Positions 61,601 through 64,000 of a stretch of DNA of 64,000 bases are shown here, in pieces. The DNA lies in contig JANQSI010000018.1 in the NCBI GenBank assembly GCA_028284125.1, positions 248,001 through 312,000 of the forward strand, given 5' to 3'. A model generated the notes under the pieces. That model had not been told where the DNA came from and did no database searches. It saw only the letters and a list, made by a program, of their open reading frames with translations. A program made the translations under genes and the position numbers. The DNA comes from Cyclobacteriaceae bacterium. Its GTDB lineage: Bacteria; Bacteroidota; Bacteroidia; Cytophagales; Cyclobacteriaceae. Every line of letters starts with the position of its first letter. Position 1 is the first letter of the stretch.

Positions 61601-62687
61601 AAGGGGTATTTGGTCGATCGAGATTGATGGAATTTTGCTAGACCCGTCACTACTGGGAGCTTTTATGAGTCCGGATGGAGATCTTAATTTTAAGATTGAC
61701 TATAAATCGGTGTTTGATTCCACCGAAGTGTTCTTAGATAATGTTCTGATTAGTACAATATATGATAATGATCTCGGGGAGATTGGTCAGAAATTGGCGA
61801 AAGGAAATGTTGATGGCGATGCGACACTACGGCTTGATCTTTATGATGGTGAGACTAAGTTCTCATCGGTTGAGTTGACCGTTTTCGTGTTTCAAACTAA
61901 TGATCCAGCGGACAAGTACGCGACGGAATTTGACGGAACAATTACCGACTTTACAGGGTCTGATTTTGAAATCATTACCTCCACCAGTTTTCCAAATGCA
62001 TCTTTACACAGCCCGCATCCATATCCGGCAGAAAGTGAACTCATCACATATTTGCGAACTCCTATAGTTGTTTCAGATACAGATGATGGTTTTTCCTATA
62101 GGGATATAGCCATTGTAGAGCCTGGACAACCTGGCTCAGTATTTCCGAACTTCAATTTCAACGACTATGTAGTGGTGGAAGCCTCCAATGATGGAACTAC
62201 CTGGATTCCGCTAGAGGATGGATATGATGCAAGTCTTCATGATGATTGGCAAACAGTTTATGACAATGACCAGGATGGTTCAGAGGGCTTGATGAAATCG
62301 CACTTTATAAACCTGACTGATCATTTTGATGCTGGAGAAACAATCCTTGTGCGATTTAGACTCTTTTCCAATTCCAGCAATGAAGGATTTGGCTGGGTGT
62401 TAGATGACCTTTCTATTCAAGAGGAGCGACCATTGAGCACCAATGAACTTGAACCCCAATTGATCGTTTATCCAAACCCTGTAAATGAACTGGCTTCTAT
62501 TCAGCTAAATGGACAACTTGACTCAAGTATTCGAGTTTTTGATCTTCAAGGACGACAAGTTGATGAGATTCTTCCTAAAAGTGCTAATATTCAATGGAGG
62601 CCTAAGGGTTTATCAACTGGTGTATATGTCTTTAGATACCAACTGGATGGAGTTTTGAAAAGTCATAAGATCAGGATAGAACGATAG
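58674..62687 (+). CDS. Large secreted Asp-box (BNR/VPS10-like) protein with T9SS sorting tail
   Basis: The 1337 residues start with a hydrophobic signal-anchor-like helix (TRALTILSIILLSIVTIVKW). A beta-propeller region follows with many Asp-boxes such as STDKGESW, TTDGGDNW, STDGGTTW, SSDAGATW, TTDQGETW and SLDGGASW. The later part has an Ig-like region and a domain with IEEREWIPLEDGYD-type strands. The last about 75 residues (VYPNPVNELASIQLNGQLDS, then GVYVFRYQLDG) match a T9SS type A C-terminal sorting domain, so the protein is probably exported by type IX secretion and attached or released at the surface. The binding target is unknown. Confidence 0.88.
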   Translation: MTGTTRALTILSIILLSIVTIVKWPSEEIVEKQELNNFEKYLAEKKERKRQGQVKADRPDLHGLIQRQRRTREGDTGPKYGENQVMEEYQKAKSRSKLLRARTESTEFIERGPGNVAGRTRGLIIDPDDASLNTMFAGSASGGIWKTTSGGSSWTFISEDIPNLGTNTLAMSPANTQVIYAGTGEHFTNDIDGSGLYKSTDKGESWVQIADPSVYPDFKNVSRIVVDPDDENTVIVTSRNTRWGTGLQAAIYKTTDGGDNWTRLRSSTTERYDDIDFFPTDFNTLYVAIDEIGVIKSTDGGTTWTDSSNGLLPEGRVEITISPVNANRLWASVEGGLSGSGSDLYVSSDAGATWTIAVNSDGLTNQDFLGGQGWYDNIATAHPFDEDIVYVGGVNLWKFELGTGTVSDLVTVAASENGSEDFMDYIDHGGEYFNGTLELGNVEKANLLSIEVRFGAGTQKAHRFTVGNQGAGVDFADYVYEDYVDVPFQVWDTDNNQQLMVSFRDQKDDGEWDLIITNTDGDPSTHSREYLIFHNIPYSATADANIAQTGGTEEGQMFFIWPVLKAGATFDKNNLPTSNLAIDITSVSGVERITENISDAYNQFSGSNNFGNQGTRSSGLHPDQHNIVMTALDAGAQTFRYIVANDGGVYQSATSTDPGASDNAFIYISGGYNTTQFYGADKAPGEDRYVGGMQDNGTWYHRAGVTGAANQAATFGIGGDGFEALWHSEDINKILGGSQFNNFAKTTDGGTTWESATGGFNDEGPFITRLAHHKSMPDRVFTVGETGVWRSTTFGGGWQSATMNNPTLWSFNNSADVEVSYANPDVVWAGGGLSNFTRLAVSTDGGLTFDAVENYDVFNMGFVSGIGTHPSDDKIAYALFSFSDLPKVLKTTDQGETWTDISGFDGSGDRGFPDVAVNTIFVFPTDENKIWVGSEIGIVESLDGGASWNLLDSNLPPVNVYDFKLVDNQLVIATYGRGIWSIEIDGILLDPSLLGAFMSPDGDLNFKIDYKSVFDSTEVFLDNVLISTIYDNDLGEIGQKLAKGNVDGDATLRLDLYDGETKFSSVELTVFVFQTNDPADKYATEFDGTITDFTGSDFEIITSTSFPNASLHSPHPYPAESELITYLRTPIVVSDTDDGFSYRDIAIVEPGQPGSVFPNFNFNDYVVVEASNDGTTWIPLEDGYDASLHDDWQTVYDNDQDGSEGLMKSHFINLTDHFDAGETILVRFRLFSNSSNEGFGWVLDDLSIQEERPLSTNELEPQLIVYPNPVNELASIQLNGQLDSSIRVFDLQGRQVDEILPKSANIQWRPKGLSTGVYVFRYQLDGVLKSHKIRIER

Positions 62688-62703
62688 TCCAAAGAAAATT
62701 TGT

Positions 62704-62742
62704 TTATGGCCATAAGTCTTTCGTTTGACAACAAAAACGAAA
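62704..62742. other. Palindrome and hairpin downstream of the Asp-box gene
   Basis: A perfect 12-bp palindrome TTATGGCCATAA (62704-62715) lies 16 bp after the stop codon, followed by TTTCGTTT/AAACGAAA (62719-62726, 62735-62742), an 8-bp stem with an 8-base loop. There is no T-run. It could be a 3'-end stabiliser. Confidence 0.3.
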
Positions 62743-62801
62743 CCTCAGGATTGAAATGACGTGATGGTTCTTCATGAAATGAGCTATTGGCTCTTTAACA
62801 C

Positions 62802-63533
62802 ATGAAATATCTAACATTACTATTTATTCTGGTAATTGCCTGCGCAACCCCGGAGAAGCCGCTAGACGCAGACGGAATCATAACAAATGCCATTAAGGCT
62901 CATGGACTAAATGCTATCACAAACAAAAAGATTGAATTTGATTTCAGAGACATCCATTACACCCTCCTGAGAGAGGAAGGAAAATATACGTATACCCGAT
63001 CTTTTCAAGACTCCTTGGGATATGTGGAGGACATCCTGATTAACAGCACAGAGTTTACTCGTTTGGTTGATGAAGAAAAGCTAGAAGTAGATTCTGTTTG
63101 GACCGGAAAATACAGCAACTCGGTTAACTCGGTACTATATTTCGTTGAGCTTCCGTTGAGATTAATGGATCCAGCTGCTATCAAAACCTATAAAGGAATT
63201 TCCACTGTTAAAGGAAAGAATTATCATTTAATTGAAGTTCGCTTCTCTGAAGAAGATGGAGGAAAAGACTTTGAGGATGTTTTTCTTTATTGGTTTGATG
63301 AGCAAACGTTTGCCATGGATTATTTGGCATACAGTTACATCACAGAAGGAGGAGGAGTTCGCTTTCGGGAAGCATTCAATAAAAGTGAAATCGGGGGAGT
63401 GGTTTTCCAGGATTACATCAACTATAAGCCAGAAGATAAACTGACACCACTTGAAGAAATGTCAACTCTTTATAACGATGGTGAGCTTGTCGAACTCTCT
63501 CGTATAGAAAATGTAAACATCTCGGTGAAGTAG
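62802..63533 (+). CDS. DUF6503 family lipoprotein-like protein
   Basis: The 243 residues start with a lipoprotein-like signal (MKYLTLLFILVIACATPEKP, Cys15) and then show IITNAIKAHGLNAITNKKIEFDFRDIHYTL, SVNSVLYFVELPLRLMDPAAIKTYKG and EVRFSEEDGGKDFEDVFLYWFDEQTFAMDYLAY, the pattern of the DUF6503 family in Bacteroidota. The fold is probably a beta-barrel of the LolA/LolB type, but no function is established. It ends exactly where the convergent lgt gene ends. It may sit in the periplasm or outer membrane. Confidence 0.82.
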   Translation: MKYLTLLFILVIACATPEKPLDADGIITNAIKAHGLNAITNKKIEFDFRDIHYTLLREEGKYTYTRSFQDSLGYVEDILINSTEFTRLVDEEKLEVDSVWTGKYSNSVNSVLYFVELPLRLMDPAAIKTYKGISTVKGKNYHLIEVRFSEEDGGKDFEDVFLYWFDEQTFAMDYLAYSYITEGGGVRFREAFNKSEIGGVVFQDYINYKPEDKLTPLEEMSTLYNDGELVELSRIENVNISVK

Positions 63534-64000
63534 CTATGTGAAGTCAGACATTTTTTTGTCACTCCTAAAAGCGACAAATAACATCACAATTCCGACAGCT
63601 GTAAGTGGTATGCTGAGAATTTGACCCATGTTTAGAGTTAGATTGTCTTCAAATGCTTCCTGGTTCATCTTATAGAATTCAACTACAAATCGGACCGACC
63701 AAAGGACGATCATGAGGAGTGCAAAATTGAAGCCTCTTGGCAGGTCATCCCTTTTTTTGTGCCATAGCCAAAAAAGAATGATCATTATTAGAAAATAGCT
63801 AGCTGCTTCGTATAGTTGAGCAGGATGTCTCACTTTACCTAAAGCAAAAATCTCAACCACTTGTCGGCCTTTTCTTTCGTTTATCAAATAATTCAACGGA
63901 CCTGAGCCGAAATCAACATGTTTCACTACCTCCGAATATCGAGTAAGCGTGTGTCTTAATTGGTTCTCAATGTATCGTTTTCCATCCAAATCAAGTTGGA
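63534..64000 (-). CDS. lgt: Prolipoprotein diacylglyceryl transferase Lgt (partial)
   Basis: The frame is open to the right edge, so only the C-terminal part is visible (about 155 residues). It contains HPAQLYEAASYFLIMIILFW (the H-P-x-Q-L-Y-E motif), RFVVEFYKMNQEAFEDN and NMGQILSIPLTAVGIVML, the family's C-terminal membrane segments. Lgt adds diacylglycerol to the lipobox cysteine of lipoproteins. The Met-like start at 63989 is a TTG inside the gene, not the true start. It converges on the DUF6503 gene with no gap. Confidence 0.9.
   Translation of the reverse strand, partial: QLDLDGKRYIENQLRHTLTRYSEVVKHVDFGSGPLNYLINERKGRQVVEIFALGKVRHPAQLYEAASYFLIMIILFWLWHKKRDDLPRGFNFALLMIVLWSVRFVVEFYKMNQEAFEDNLTLNMGQILSIPLTAVGIVMLFVAFRSDKKMSDFT

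Noticed and set aside
1..64000. CRISPR arrays, transposases, prophage, tRNA or rRNA genes
   Set aside because: No regularly spaced repeats, integrase or transposase motifs, or tRNA/rRNA signatures were recognised on either strand.

Overview
The window looks like chromosome from a member of the Bacteroidota, most likely order Cytophagales. Reasons: a GldJ gliding/type IX secretion lipoprotein, a secreted protein ending in a T9SS-type sorting domain, DUF4175 and DUF4301 proteins, an HAD-first FadN-type beta-oxidation enzyme, AT-rich DNA, several perfect TAnnTTTG -7 promoter elements, and few recognisable Shine-Dalgarno sequences. No tRNA, rRNA, CRISPR array, transposase or prophage was seen.

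Layout. 0-6.7 kb (minus): a PadR regulator followed by three large FtsX/MacB-type permeases carrying a permease-prefix N-terminus, the third cut by the window edge; no ATPase gene is visible. 6.8-11 kb: a VOC protein, an unknown protein, then a minus-strand purine block (yraN, purN, a secreted protein, purH). 11-20 kb: manA, lipB, a conserved unknown, a PolB-like exonuclease, rnr, a membrane protein, a histidine kinase/response regulator pair and DUF4301. 20-26 kb: a TerB-like protein, mfd, gldJ, comF. 26.7-38 kb (plus): a packed chain of DUF4175, an RsbW-like ATPase, ybeY, mnmG, a methyltransferase, an Ig-like lipoprotein and a TPR protein. 38-44.5 kb: a cysteine-rich protein, MarR, fadN, fadA and an M28 peptidase. 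44.5-48 kb: a compact two-component locus with tiny membrane peptides and a structured intergenic region. 48-64 kb: an aminotransferase, a Rieske protein, an antiporter, an SDR, two TerB-like paralogues, NAT, a secreted protein, tag, prfA, a lipoprotein with a probable beta-helix, an AhpD-like protein, a large Asp-box secreted protein, DUF6503 and partial lgt.

Three non-coding observations stand out. (1) Two parS-like sites lie just upstream of mnmG, and about 4.5 kb away an AT-rich gap holds a cluster of DnaA-box-like sequences; together they suggest an origin-proximal region and a possible oriC. (2) Palindromes of the form TACC-N8-GGTA occur as a tandem pair just after the response regulator gene and once upstream of its operon, which suggests the binding site of this uncharacterised regulator, next to a strongly folded intergenic element. 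(3) A bipartite REP-like element of about 72 bp occurs twice in opposite orientation, with a half-copy elsewhere.

Most genes are housekeeping: purine synthesis, lipoylation, RNA processing, transcription-coupled repair, tRNA modification, translation termination and fatty acid oxidation. The accessory interest is in the PadR/permease cluster, the 44.5-48 kb signalling locus and the intergenic structures. All assignments come from reading the sequence; no search was run.
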